DNA of 64,000 nt from Viscum album (taxonomy: Eukaryota; Streptophyta; Magnoliopsida; Santalales; Viscaceae): positions 596,154,818 to 596,218,817 of the forward strand of contig OY728158.1 of the NCBI GenBank assembly GCA_963277665.1, in the 5' to 3' direction. This document shows positions 49,501 through 60,682 of this stretch, in pieces. Positions within the stretch are counted from its first letter, which is position 1, and each line of letters starts with the position of its first letter. A program made the position numbers and the translations under genes. The notes beneath the pieces were generated by a model, which saw only the letters and a program-made list of their open reading frames with translations, made no database searches and was not told where the DNA came from.

Positions 49501-50040
49501 GTTTTTTAAAATAAAATTCAATTTTTTTTGTAAAAGATTATTTTTTTATGGCATGAATAATTTATGAACCTTAAATAAGTTTCATAAAATTTCATAAAAT
49601 TAAATTTGCATTTATATAAAAATAATTAGTGTTTTACAAAATCATTTTTTGGAAATTAATGTTTATTTTAAATTTATAGTGTTTCCATAGAAATATAGTT
49701 TAAATAAAATAAAAAACATATGATTTACCATAAATACAAGCATGATATTTTTATGTCAAAAATATACTTTATCATATTTAAATAATATATTTAATTGTAT
49801 TGTGATTTATATTTATTATATTTCATTCTATAAATGTAATATTATAAATAAATATATTGAATTATTTTCATTTTTATTATATTGTGCATTTATTTTATAC
49901 TATATTGTATTACAAAATATGTCACATGTTTAATAATAAGGGAAGTTTCTTATATAAAATTTTGGGTTATTGACGTCATATTCCCTTTAGATATTTCACC
50001 CTAAAAATTTTAGTTCACACACTAATATAAAAATTAGATG
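46521..50040 (-). other. Very AT-rich DNA, probably including the 3' LTR of relic D
   Basis: No gene recognised. By position it should hold the LTR downstream of relic D's integrase. Near 49000 atttataaggtgaagagggg resembles the TATA segments of the other Tekay LTRs, and near 49980 gacgtcata then ttcccttta resembles an LTR end plus polypurine tract (minus strand). The outer LTR edge could not be placed. Frames at 49742 and elsewhere are short and unrecognised. Confidence 0.4.
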
Positions 50041-53000
50041 TTTGTTCTTCTATTTCAATGCTTTTTTTCAAATGTTTCCTCCTTGTACATATGTTTCTTG
50101 CAATGTAATTCGACAAGGTGAGATTTTTTATTGTGTAGAAATTTTCCTCTATAGTCCAAGATCCTCACTAAATACACTTCAAAAGATAGATCATGATCTG
50201 ACTATAGCACCTCTAGGTATAGTTGATGTGAGGGATCTTGTATGTATTTCCTTAAGAGGGATAGGATCATGTACATAAGGTAATTTTTATGGTTTTACTA
50301 ATAGATAAGCCAAAATTTCTATGGGATCAATAATCGCAAAGGGGACAATGTATTTATGACATATAAGTTAATTAATCATAAAACTCATGAATCAATTACA
50401 TGGGAATATACAAAGAACACTTTATCTCCAATTTCAAACACCATTCCTCATTGATGATTGTCAGCATAGATTTTCTATTAACTCTATGCTTCCCTATTGT
50501 GTTCCAGAATAGATTTTATTTTCTCTACCATTTATTCTAAATGTTTATATTCCAATATATTAATTTTTCCAAATTCATCAAAAAATATTGGTTTTCTTAA
50601 TTTATTTACATATAGTTATTCATAAGGATCCATCTAAATTCTCAAGTTGAAGCTATTGTTATGCGAGAACTTGATTAGAGGAATATATTGATCCAATACT
50701 CTTTTTAAGTCGATAGAGAATAGTCATAGAAGGTCCTCAAGTATCTGGATATTCCATTGAAATTTGACATATATATTTTTATGGTAGGTTGAATTTAAGG
50801 TTAACATTGTGTTCAAATAATTTTTATGACTTTTCCAAAAAAAATTTATAAATCATAGATCTTGATTGGATACCATTGATAGTGATGTAATATACAACAT
50901 AATTATTTCTCTAATGTATATTATTTAATGTTGATTGAGAAATAAGTCCTACAAAATAATTATGAAGTGGGTATTCATTGTGAAATTTTGTACTACAACC
51001 CATATAAAATAATTTCCATTGCATTTCTTAAGAATGCCTGTGAAAAAATTTATGGGGATGTTCTCCCATTTCCATATGGTTATGGTTAGTTGTTGTATAA
51101 TCTTCTTGAAATTGTTTCTTTTCTTCCTTCAATTTTTGGCATACTATACAATTTTACCTATATTGAATATTATTATTCTTTATATTATTCCCCAAATACT
51201 GATATCATATATCTCTATATATCTTTTTGGTTATTGGGTTAGTAGATAATGTTGTGTTATGTGCATCTGTCAATAGTTACTTATGTATCTAAATTTTTAA
51301 TAAAAGCATAGTCATGTCCAAAATATATCAAATTCTTCTTCGTCAATGTCAAAATAGGAGTATTTAATAATTATTATATAATCCACCATCTTTTTTAACT
51401 CTATATCATCCCTATGAGTATTATTAATTTTCTCTAGACTAGATGGTTGAACAATCAATTATGAAAGGTAATATATTATTCCTTCCTTTAATATTCCCGT
51501 GTACATCCTTTTATTGTCTAATAATATTGAATCCTTTTCAATGCTCATCAGGGTAAGGTTAAGGGATATTTTCTAATTAGAGAATATATTAATTTATTCT
51601 CCATCCTATGATGGTAATGGATTGAGCAATTATAGTCCCTGATCAACTTTAACTATCTTTATTGGAACGTGTTGAGATCATTCTATATAAATATAAACAT
51701 CAAAATAATATGATTATTATATATGTCAAAATATTCTCTATAAATACACTTCCTTCAAATACCCAATGTGAATATTACTATAGTGAACTCTATACCATGT
51801 GTTGTATATTTTTTCTCATGACTCTTCAACTCTATTAATTCATAGTCTATTAAATTGTCATTTTTTATGAGGATAAAACCTAATCCCCTATTTTATGCAT
51901 TATTATAGATCAAAAGTCCTTCCCCCATATGGGTAGAGTGATTATAGGTGCGGTTATTAGCCTATTATAAAACTCCTTGATGATCTCCTCCCATTTATCA
52001 TTATAGAAAAATTTTACATCCTTTAGATTTAACATTATTAGTTGGTTTGAAAATCAATATATGTTCCTAAAAAATCATTAATAGTACTAAACTAATCTAC
52101 AAAATAATTATGTTACATATGTAGGTTTGTAAATTTCTTGAATTTCCATTTATTTTTAATGGGTCTACATTAATCCCATTTATTATGATAACATACACTA
52201 ATAATTTTACTTGCTCTGTCTAAAACTCACATTCGATGTACATTTCATATAACTTTTACTTTATCAAAATATTAATTATCATACTCAAATTATCCTGATA
52301 TTCCTGCTTGATTTTAGATTATATGAGAATATCATACAGAAATACCACCATAATTTTTTGATGTAATCATAAGTGACTATATTCATCAAGGATATAAGAT
52401 TTTGAATATAATTTTTCAATTCGAATGGAATCACTATGAAATTATAGTATTTATACTTTTTTGAATAGTATACATAGAAATATCCCTAATAAAGGTCCAC
52501 CTTAGAGAATTACTGAGGCCCGTATAATTGATCAAACATGTATTTAATACATGGCAGGGGAAACTTATTCTTTATTGTGATGTTATTATGTTTATGATAA
52601 TCAATGTAGAGAAATATTGACCTATCTTTCCTCAAAATAAAGATAATCTATAAACCCCATGTTGAAATAGTTGGGTGTATGAATTTTTTTTATAAATTAT
52701 CATGTACTTTATTCTTCAATTATTTTAGTTCAATGGGGGTCATTCTATTATGTCACTTGGATATGGGAAGAGATCTAGGTATAAGTTTAATTAAGAAATC
52801 AACCTCTCAATCATGAGTAAGACAATTAAAACACTTTGGAGAATACATCTCTATATTCCCTCCCACTGGGAAATTTTTAATGGTTATCCTCCAATTTGCC
52901 TAAATTATTTGATCTAGATATACATGCTCATAAAGAAACAATTTCCATGTATACGGAGGATTTTTTAAATAATAGTCATTTTCCTCTTTTCACTTTTATA

Positions 53001-53400
53001 TAATTAGAGGATGATTTGATATTTGGAATGTGATTTCCTTCTCCAAGTATTAAGGGGTTCTATATATAAAGTTAACCAATTATCTCCCAATTTAATATCA
53101 AGTTCCTTAATAAGGAGAATAATAAAATTTTATGAGGGATTCCTAAAACAAATGTTAACTTAGAAAAGTTTATAGATTGAGATGAAAAAGTTACACCATT
53201 TATAATTTACATTGACAACTCAACAAACATGTTTTTATGTTTTGATATAATATTTCTACAAAGCATCCATTATATAAAATAATTTGTGTAACTAGAATCA
53301 AATATTATTTTCACTATTCTAAAATAAATAAAAATTGTACTTGTTACATTTAATTCCTATGTTCCACCACTGCAGTAGGGGCATCATAGGCTTATCCTTT
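50041..53400 (-). pseudogene. Decayed Tekay pol relic D (integrase, RNase H, RT, protease)
   Basis: Collinear with element E when read by DNA. 50100-50280 matches the integrase C-terminal region at 34330-34500. 50620-50780 matches the DGQSERTIQ region at 34810-34990. 51640-51700 matches RNase H at 35870-35930. 52310-52400 matches the RT palm region at 36530-36610. 52975-53340 matches protease at 37220-37580, including aactagaatcaa...ttcactatt for the DSGST region. Stops are everywhere and GC content is far lower than in E. Gag is not recognisable beyond about 53400. Confidence 0.75.
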
Positions 53401-54170
53401 ATATATTGGTCATATATTTTGTTATCATCATTTATCCTTGAAAAAATTTGTGTAAATTCATACCTTGATTCAGTATATGAAAAATATCAATATTTTTTTT
53501 ACCATGTCACCTCAAACACACCTCCTTGTATACTAAAGGCTACTAGCTAGCTATGAGAGTCTAAGGTAGTGTCATGGTGAGACTAGTCCACCTATATGAG
53601 AGTCTCAAATAACAAATAATAAAAACAATATATACATCACAAAATAAAATAAAAAATTGAAAGAATGTAAATAATCAATGGAAATAATGAATGAAAAGAA
53701 GGAAGATGATAACATCCATTCTGTACATATAATATACCACCCACAAAACTGGTCACATATACACACCAAAATTAAAGAATATAATAAATAGTATCCAATA
53801 AATATAGAAGATAAATATCTTTTAGTCTTTGGATACATTTGATCAATCTTTCTCGATTATATTACCTTGAGACTCTACAGAAACTATTTCTATAACCATG
53901 TAAAATTCTACTCAGGTAACCAAGGGTAATGGACGAACGAATAGAGTGTGAGTAAAAAAATCATTTGGAAACCAAAAATAAAGTCTCAAAATTACAAACA
54001 TATGTAGTGATATTTTCATGTGATGTACTTAATTGTAATAAATAAATAACTACCCAAAAAATAACAAAATATTTTTTAATCCTTGGGTTTGTGTCCCCAA
54101 TCAACCTCACCAACTTCAGCTAGTGTCAATTTGTCTCTGAGAATATCAATATGAATGTTCCAACCAAATA
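53401..54170. other. Unidentified repeat-like DNA right of relic D
   Basis: Near 53562 aaggtagtgtcatggtgagac resembles aaggtgtgccatggtgacagac in the E LTRs (41406), followed by a weaker ataac match. This suggests a related LTR, but the similarity stops there. Nothing else is recognised. Confidence 0.4.
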
Positions 54171-54174
54171 ACAT

Positions 54175-54545
54175 TCAAAATCCAAATCCATGGTAGCCTT
54201 ATCCAATCCTAACAAATTTGGGGATCTATCCCATGATAGTATTATTATATAGAATGTTAATACAAGGAAAAACCTATCATATACTCTCAAATCTAGGGAT
54301 AATCCCCATATCTTCACTATCATGAGATCCAAATCCATGGAATCTCTTTTCATAATCACCAAAACTCTGGGGGATAATACATGTGACTTCCCAATCAGAA
54401 CTCTATTTCTATGGTATCTTCTATCAGAATCATCAGGACTTCGGGATGAGGCCCATGACAACCCTATCACCCGAGATCCAAATCCATGGTATCCCCTATT
54501 ATATATCATTAACCAAATCCATGGTGACTTCAAAACCAATATCCA
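54175..54545. repeat. Degenerate tandem repeat of about 74 bp
   Basis: ccaaatccatgg occurs at 54183, 54329 and 54478, with a diverged copy (ctatttctatgg) near 54403 and another weak one near 54256, giving a spacing of 73-75 bp. Each unit also carries a segment like tcatcaggacttcgggat. The 145-codon minus-strand frame and two plus-strand frames over it are by-products of the repeat. Confidence 0.75.
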
Positions 54546-55950
54546 ACATTGTAGAAGCTCCAAACATATATATAACTCATATTCAAAGGAATATACAACC
54601 AGTAGTAGACTCTAAAACATTCGTTCCCATCCATACCATATCCAAACATTACATCCCTACTGTGAAATCACTCCATATCCATGTTATCCTATCCACAACA
54701 GATACACTATGAGGTAACATTCCAAAAAACCATAAATAAGTAAAAATATGTATCTTGATGAACTCACAAAACATATTAATTTTCAAAAAAAAATTAGGCA
54801 TTCATAGTAGTTCGAGTTCTAGATTCCACCTATAACCATCACTACCCATTCACCCTCTCCGGGTCTATCTTTCAATGGTGCCTCCACTGGTTCCCCTTGG
54901 TATCAACACAAAAGTGGAAACATCACTGGGGTTATTAGTCCTGATCATGGTCTTAGGTCAACACTCAATGAAACATGACATCACATCCCATGATATCATC
55001 AATTTGGTAGAACAACGTCATTGACTACTCGAGGTATCACATCATAGAAAATAGTAAAGTGATGGATTATAACCCATCTTGGTCGAAATGCTCACTCTGG
55101 GTTAGTTCACTCACACAACATGGTCCCATCCTTCTTTAGGTCTATCCAACAAGGCCTATATCAAATGGTATAGGGTCCTTCATCCCATTATTATCTCAAT
55201 GATACCTAATGAATCTAATGTAACACATAAGGTCAACCAAAACCTATGAGGCCTAGGTTCACTAGGTTCCCCCTTTCCTTTTTTATGGAAGCATCTCTAT
55301 CATATATGAATGGTATAATGGGTTTCACTGGTCTGACCTCTCCACATAAGGGTTTTGGGGACCATACAATGCTTCAAAATGTCATCCACCACCATCAGCA
55401 GTTGAGGAGACAAGGAAGATAAAAGTGTTTTTTTGTGGCCCTTGATGCTAACCCATTTTAATATAACATATTAATAAAATTAGAAAAAAATATAATTAAT
55501 TTAATAATATGGTGGGCCCCCATTATTAGTATGCCCGGGAATCCACATATAGGGTAAACAAAATAAGTTACATATGGAAATTATGTGAGACCACCTACCA
55601 TTTACTGAATCTTTTACAAACATTTTTTAAAGTGCCATTAGTTTCCACCAAGGACCATCCTATCCCATATTGCCTTTCCCTCCAAAAATTAGGCCTTTAT
55701 AGAAATCTAAAACCTGTGAAAAAACTGAATAATTGATAATTAATTAGTTATATTATTCATAATTAATTAATTAATTAATTAAATTCAAACATGGAATATT
55801 TCCCAAAAATCACTGATTCATCTTGTTATTCCATCCAAATGTAAATTTTTATTAAAAATCCACTTTAAGGACAAGTGGAAAACCATCGTTCACAAAACCC
55901 AAACCTCTACATGCTGAAGGATCTCACAATGTTATTAAACACCAGACTAA
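54546..55950. other. GC-richer unidentified DNA, possibly LTR
   Basis: No protein motif on either strand. A pyrimidine run ccccctttccttttttat at 55268 would be a polypurine tract on the minus strand, but the adjacent sequence does not start with a TG LTR end. A ttaattaattaa simple repeat lies near 55760. Confidence 0.4.
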
Positions 55951-56740
55951 TGTTATTTGAATCTGACACACTATGTAATTCCCAATGCAAAGTGCTCACC
56001 TGGGTGATTGGATCCTCCTTGCAATGTTCTTCGAGATGAGAGATCATCCTTTCCATTGTCTAAATGAATTATTATAGAGATATTTTTCCTTGATTGAAAC
56101 CTCGAGCAATTTTTCATTCATTTTTTTTTGATCCATGCTTCCTTCTCCCTAGTTGCCTCAACTTGCAACCATCATTCATATATTCTTTCAATTTCCTCAA
56201 TTCAGGTGTTGGACCTCAGGTCTTTCTCAATCATTTATTCCTTGGAGTGAATTTAGAGCTTTAGACACTCCCCTACCTTTTCTTATATTACCTTTGAGTC
56301 TCTGTTTGGATCATAGTTTTCTCTATCTTGCAGGACATTGCTTTAATTTCTTCCCCCTTTATTTTATGACCTTGTTTCCCTTGGTTTTGGCCGGTAAGAA
56401 TAGTCCTTACATCCCTTTGGTTTTTCTCCTATACCAAAACGCATTTTTTGGAGTCACACAATCCTTTTAGTCCATTATTTATTCTAGGGCTATGGGGACC
56501 TTTCCCTTGGAAACGATTCCAGCTTTCCACTGATATATGGTTATTGCTATCAACACATGAATAATCCTCATGAGAAATTTATTTATTTTAATCCACCATA
56601 CTATCAATGTGATTATTTAGGTCAACCCTCGGGACTTTAGTGGGAGGCTTCAGCCCAACCCGTTTGCTTAAATCAATAGGGAAACACTTGTTTTCCCATG
56701 AAGATGCACCGTTAGATAGGATGGGGGTTAGAGATTGTTC
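55951..56740 (+). other. Unidentified GC-richer block
   Basis: Contains a 105-codon plus frame at 56153-56470, rich in Phe, Leu and Pro, with no recognised family. It may be a by-product of composition. I do not call a gene. Confidence 0.3.
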
Positions 56741-57640
56741 GGTTCCAAGGAACCCAACACAGTCCCCTCCTCCCGAATCCCTATACTTGGAACTGCATCA
56801 GTAGCCTAGGGAACCTCTTGTATCCTAGAGGGCTCGGCCACCCTCCCTTCCTCAGGCCTCCCTTTATTAGGGGGACACCACAGTATATAATAGAGGCACC
56901 TCCTTTGAGGTCCCAGGAAGTTCAGCCTCCTTTCCAACCTCTATTGCAGTGTATTCATGCTCTCCAAGAGAGTTTTTTCACCTCCACAATGAACCTGGTC
57001 TCGGATGTCTGATCAGATTCAGTGAGGGAATATGTTCCTCATTATATCACGGCTCTTTCAATGGTATAACCAGGTTCCGTTTTAGCTGAACAAACTCCTC
57101 AACCACCTTTGTATTTTCAGGAAACCTACTTCCTTTATTCTGTATGGATGATAGAGGATCATTGATCCCATGAGACACACTAATAAAACACCCATCCACA
57201 TCATCCTCGCCCTTCTCTAAAAGGGTTCCTACAGGAAATTGCATACTCCAATGATACCATCATCCATATTATTGGGAGGAACAGACCAGGGTCGACCACA
57301 TAGGCTTCACCGATACCTAGAAACGTCATGGCCTATACAGGAATAGCCCAAGAAAAAGGAAATCCAGTAGTCGTAGTGTACCTTATGAAGCTAGCGAAGA
57401 ACTCCCTCAATTTTGATGGAAATGGACTCCATAGGGCCGTTCTATAGTTCAATATCAACACAAATCCTTGGCTCAACTGGGTGACAGATGGCCTTGGTAC
57501 GAAAATCAGAGCATAGGTAGCATCCAACCAGATTTCCTATCAACCGTAAGATCATCGATTTCTGAAACAACAATGGAAGACTAGGTAAGGATATCCTGAG
57601 TGCTGATAGGGTATGGACCAGTCTCAAAATGAACCCAATA
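56740..57640 (+). pseudogene. Unidentified coding-like relic
   Basis: One plus frame from 56818 carries ordinary protein-like sequence between isolated stops: REYVPHYITALSMV, QPPLYFQETYFLYSVWMIED, SLKGFLQEIAYSNDTIIHII and VVVVYLMKLAKNSLNFDGNG. The stops are all TGA, TAA or TAG at places where a C-to-T change from CGA, CAA or CAG would explain them. I do not recognise the protein; a retroelement gag is possible. Minus-strand frames here (57047, 57333, 57442) are also fairly open, so strand is uncertain. Confidence 0.35.
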
Positions 57641-57699
57641 TTATAAGATTGAACAAAACCCAATTAATGTCTCTAATTAAATTAATTAATAAATTAAAT

Positions 57700-58250
57700 T
57701 TTGTCAAAAACCCATAGAAAAATACAAATGATGGCGTAACTCAATGGAACGATGTGTGGAAGTAGGTGGACTTCAACTCAGGTTTCCCTCTTCCCATGAA
57801 GAGTAAAATTCCCCTAAAAAAGGTCCAATTTAGCTACAATTTTGTGTAATTGATGAAACATTCTAAAATGGAAACACCGAATATGGTAAATTATTGGCGG
57901 AAAACAATGTGTAAGGATAGATGAGGAAGAAATTACCCATCGACACTATCTAATAACACTTGGAATCACCCTAAATGATGAAGAAATGGAAAAGGTGTAT
58001 CTTTATATAAGAGTGTTTCGCACGGATTTCGGGGATGACCTCCTGGACGGGAGATTCAAACGTTCTGATCGGTTTCTAGCGGGTTCGTTCGTAGAACCGG
58101 AAACATCCAATGATTCCACATCCGTTTGGACCTAATTTCCAAAGGTAGGTGCTCATTAGCTTGTGGACTAATGAGGCTTAAGAATTTTCATTGGTCGAGA
58201 GGATGGGAGGTCGGACTCATCACACCTTTTTGAGGGGAATTATTGTCTAC
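57700..58250 (-). repeat. Probable 3' LTR promoter part of the Tat-type element
   Basis: On the minus strand a CCAAT box (58194-58190) and a TATA box (58011-58002) follow in the right order downstream of a candidate LTR start near 58250 (GTAGACAATAATTCCCC). This is where the LTR should lie, downstream of the integrase and its long non-coding tail. The left edge is not defined, and the LTR assignment is inference from these signals. Confidence 0.4.
58002..58011 (-). promoter_or_regulatory. TATA box candidate
   Basis: The minus strand reads CTTATATAAA, about 180 bp beyond a CCAAT box at 58190-58194. The core is palindromic, so the plus strand could also be read. Confidence 0.4.
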
Positions 58251-58923
58251 TCCGGGACTCTCTTTATAGATTTAAGTTATGTTCGTGAATCCTTATTACA
58301 TTACCAAGTATAAAATGAGCTTTCCTTTAGTTTTAACAATCAATGATTAAATATGAATGAAATTTAGAGAATCTTTTATATGTATTCAAGGTTCTTCATC
58401 AATAGAGAATCATCTATATCTGTTTAGAGATTCTTGGTCAATGATATCCTTCAAAACATTTATATAAAAGTCTCTTGGTCATTATGATGACCATGCTGGT
58501 TTTAAAGCCACTCAGTGGGGCACTTGAAGTTTATCATCATTCAGAAGGACATGGATTATTTCAAAGTTGGGATCGAACCCATAAATGGGCTACCTACGTA
58601 TCCTTTGTTTTGGAAAAGGAATCAGAACCCACGTAGTTCGAGTAATGGAGTATGATGTTTATGATTGATGGATCAAAGAAGAATGTCATAATTACTTTTA
58701 CACTCTAAGCTCACGTGAGTCATGCTCGGTGTGAGAAACAAGAGGTATTGGTAAAAATTAGACAATTGTGCCATGAAAGATGAAATAATAAGAATTTGTT
58801 TGGGGCTTATGTATGTATGACTGCCCAGATAGATGAAGGTTTAGGATTCACTTTTAGGGAGAAAATCCATGAACAGGGTCCATAAAGTTATATGTGCTTC
58901 ATGGAGATTTGAATACTCTAATA

Positions 58924-59460
58924 TTGGGGCTTACTCCTAAGGAGGATTCCCAAGTTAGGAGGGGACTTATGATTGGGTTTTACTCCTGAAAAGTAAACCC
59001 AAATCAAGGGTAAATTAGGACTGGTTAAGAGAAATTTAAGGGAGCTTGGGGTTTACTCCTGAAAAGGAATCCCAAGATTATGACTGGGACTTACTCCTAA
59101 AAAGGAGGCCCAGGTTAGGGGACTTGGGGATTACTCCTGAAAAGGAAGCCCAAGATTATGACTGAGTCTTATTCCTGAAAAGGAGACCCAGGTTAGGGAT
59201 TAAGGTTTGGGGCTTACTCTTGAGGAGGATGCCCATATTTGAGGTTGGGGCTTACTCCTAAGAAGGATGCCCAAGATTATGAGACTTGGGGCTTACTCCT
59301 AAGGAGGATGCCCAAGTTAAGGAATTATGTTTTGGGGCTTACTCCTGAGGAGGATGCCCAAAGTTTGGGAACTTTAAGAATTTGGGGCTTACTCTTAAGG
59401 AAGATGCCCATATTTAAAGGACTTATAACTGGGGATTATTTCTAAAAAAGGAGACCCAAG
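58924..59460. repeat. Hairpin-forming tandem array, unit 37-50 bp
   Basis: About twelve copies of ttggggcttactcct(a/g)(a)gga.gatgccca start near 58924, 58972, 59046, 59085, 59125, 59162, 59207, 59244, 59286, 59331, 59381 and 59429. Each unit is an imperfect palindrome: GGGC with GCCC outside, CTCCT with AGGAG inside. The 68-codon plus frame at 59239 is a by-product. Confidence 0.9.
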
Positions 59461-59761
59461 TTAAGGATTCTCTCATCTTAAAGGATGAGGTTGAATGAAT
59501 GAACTCTCCATATTTAGTGACATAAGGATATTTAAATCACTAGGTTTTGAGAGATATTCCACAGAATTCCTTTCAGATAAGGAAGTCAAATCAAGAAATC
59601 ATGCCATAAATGGCTTTGAAGAGTGTCTTGAAGACTGAATCTTGAAAAGGAAAGGTGTAATGGCTTAAGAGGGGTAAAATGGGCAAGATGGGAACCCAAA
59701 AAAAGTAGGGGCGCGCAAGTCTTGAAAGGTGCGCAAGTCTTCTGTGGGCGTGCAAGTATTG

Positions 59762-59785
59762 GTCGCGTAGGTATACCTACGCGAC
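59762..59785. repeat. Perfect 24-bp palindrome
   Basis: Left arm GTCGCGTAGGTA, right arm TACCTACGCGAC, no loop. It lies within the gcgcaagt-rich segment. Confidence 0.97.
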
Positions 59786-60091
59786 ATGTGGGGTATTTGC
59801 GCGATTTTCAACCAGCATTAGAATACTTGAGCGACCCTTTATTAATCACTTTAGAATCCTCTTGAGGTTCTTCCAGAAAAGGGACGCGCATGTTATATTG
59901 AAGGAAATAAGTCGGCGCGCAAGTGTTGATAAGTTTCAACACTTAGGCCTTCCTTCTTCTCTTTAGATCTTCCGTTCTAGGTAAGAAATTACCTTAGAAG
60001 TGTTCCGGAAGCTTTGAGAAGAGACTTGGGTGTCAGGAGCTTCAATCCAAGTTTCTGGAAAAAAGATCCTCCAAATGGGGGGCCCACAGGG

Positions 60092-60103
60092 TCTATTTAT
60101 AGG
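60092..60103 (-). promoter_or_regulatory. TATA box candidate
   Basis: The minus strand reads CTATAAATAGAC, a near-ideal plant TATA box, 280 bp inside the candidate LTR start at 60384. Confidence 0.5.
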
Positions 60104-60146
60104 TAGGAGAAGACCCTGGGCGGTTATCGGACAGTTATCACTTTAG

Positions 60147-60234
60147 GTCGTGCAAGTCACTTGCACAACCATAAGGCGTCGCGCAAGTAGACTTGCACGA
60201 CCACTAGGCGGCGCGCAAGTGTACTTGCACGACC
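60147..60234. repeat. Three consecutive hairpins, about 31 bp apart
   Basis: Starts at 60147, 60178 and 60209. Each has arms gtcg(c/t)gcaagt or ggcgcgcaagt and acttgcac(g/a)ac around a 1-3 base centre, with zero to two mismatches. Confidence 0.9.
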
Positions 60235-60391
60235 ATGATGGAACTTGCGCGACCTATGGGCAATGTTCTCCTTGTTCATCCCTTTGTCGATTTTTGATGT
60301 TTCTTCAAAGGATGAATCACTTTGGACTAAGGTATTTCGTTTTTTTTCAGTCGTTAGAATCTGTGACGGAAAGGAGCGTCAACAAAAGTCC

Positions 60392-60439
60392 CACCTCAGA
60401 GTTGGATCCGGAGAGAAAAGAGGATTTGACTCTGAGGTG
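60392..60439. repeat. 11-bp perfect inverted repeat
   Basis: CACCTCAGAGT at 60392-60402 and ACTCTGAGGTG at 60429-60439 with a 26-bp loop, just right of the LTR-like end at 60384. Confidence 0.9.
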
Positions 60440-60682
60440 AAAAGAAAAACAAGAAATCTGGTAGTTTAAAGTCATGCATGTCGGACATACAAAGGCTAAT
60501 GTTTAAGGTCGAAATAGCTTTGACCGAAATGGATCATAATTGACTCAATTCCTTGACAACTCATCTGAAAACATATTACCATACTCAAGTATGAGGGGAA
60601 AAAATGTAAGCTATGGCTTAAGAATATTTGAATCTGAGTAATGATATGAAAAAGAGCTAAAAGGCATTAGAAGAAGTAGTTT

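Larger units (their letters stand above)
59690..60384 (-). repeat. GC-rich promoter-like segment with gcgcaagt repeats
   Basis: Contains many (g)cgcgcaagt blocks in both orientations and a TATA box on the minus strand at 60092-60103. The right end at 60384 reads, on the minus strand, TGTTGACGCTCC preceded by purine-rich GAGGTGGGACTTT, like an LTR start after a polypurine tract. It could be a solo LTR inserted in the non-coding region or the element's own LTR. A matching left end was not found. Confidence 0.4.

Noticed and set aside
54126..54563. 145-codon minus-strand ORF as a gene
   Set aside because: It coincides with the 74-bp repeat, overlaps two open plus frames, and has no recognisable domain.
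55268..55285. Pyrimidine run as a minus-strand polypurine tract
   Set aside because: The adjacent sequence lacks a TG start, and no LTR pair or gag-pol lies beside it.
60150..60469. Two overlapping plus-strand ORFs (96 and 74 codons)
   Set aside because: They run through hairpin repeats and a candidate LTR end. Composition is repeat-driven, with no domain.
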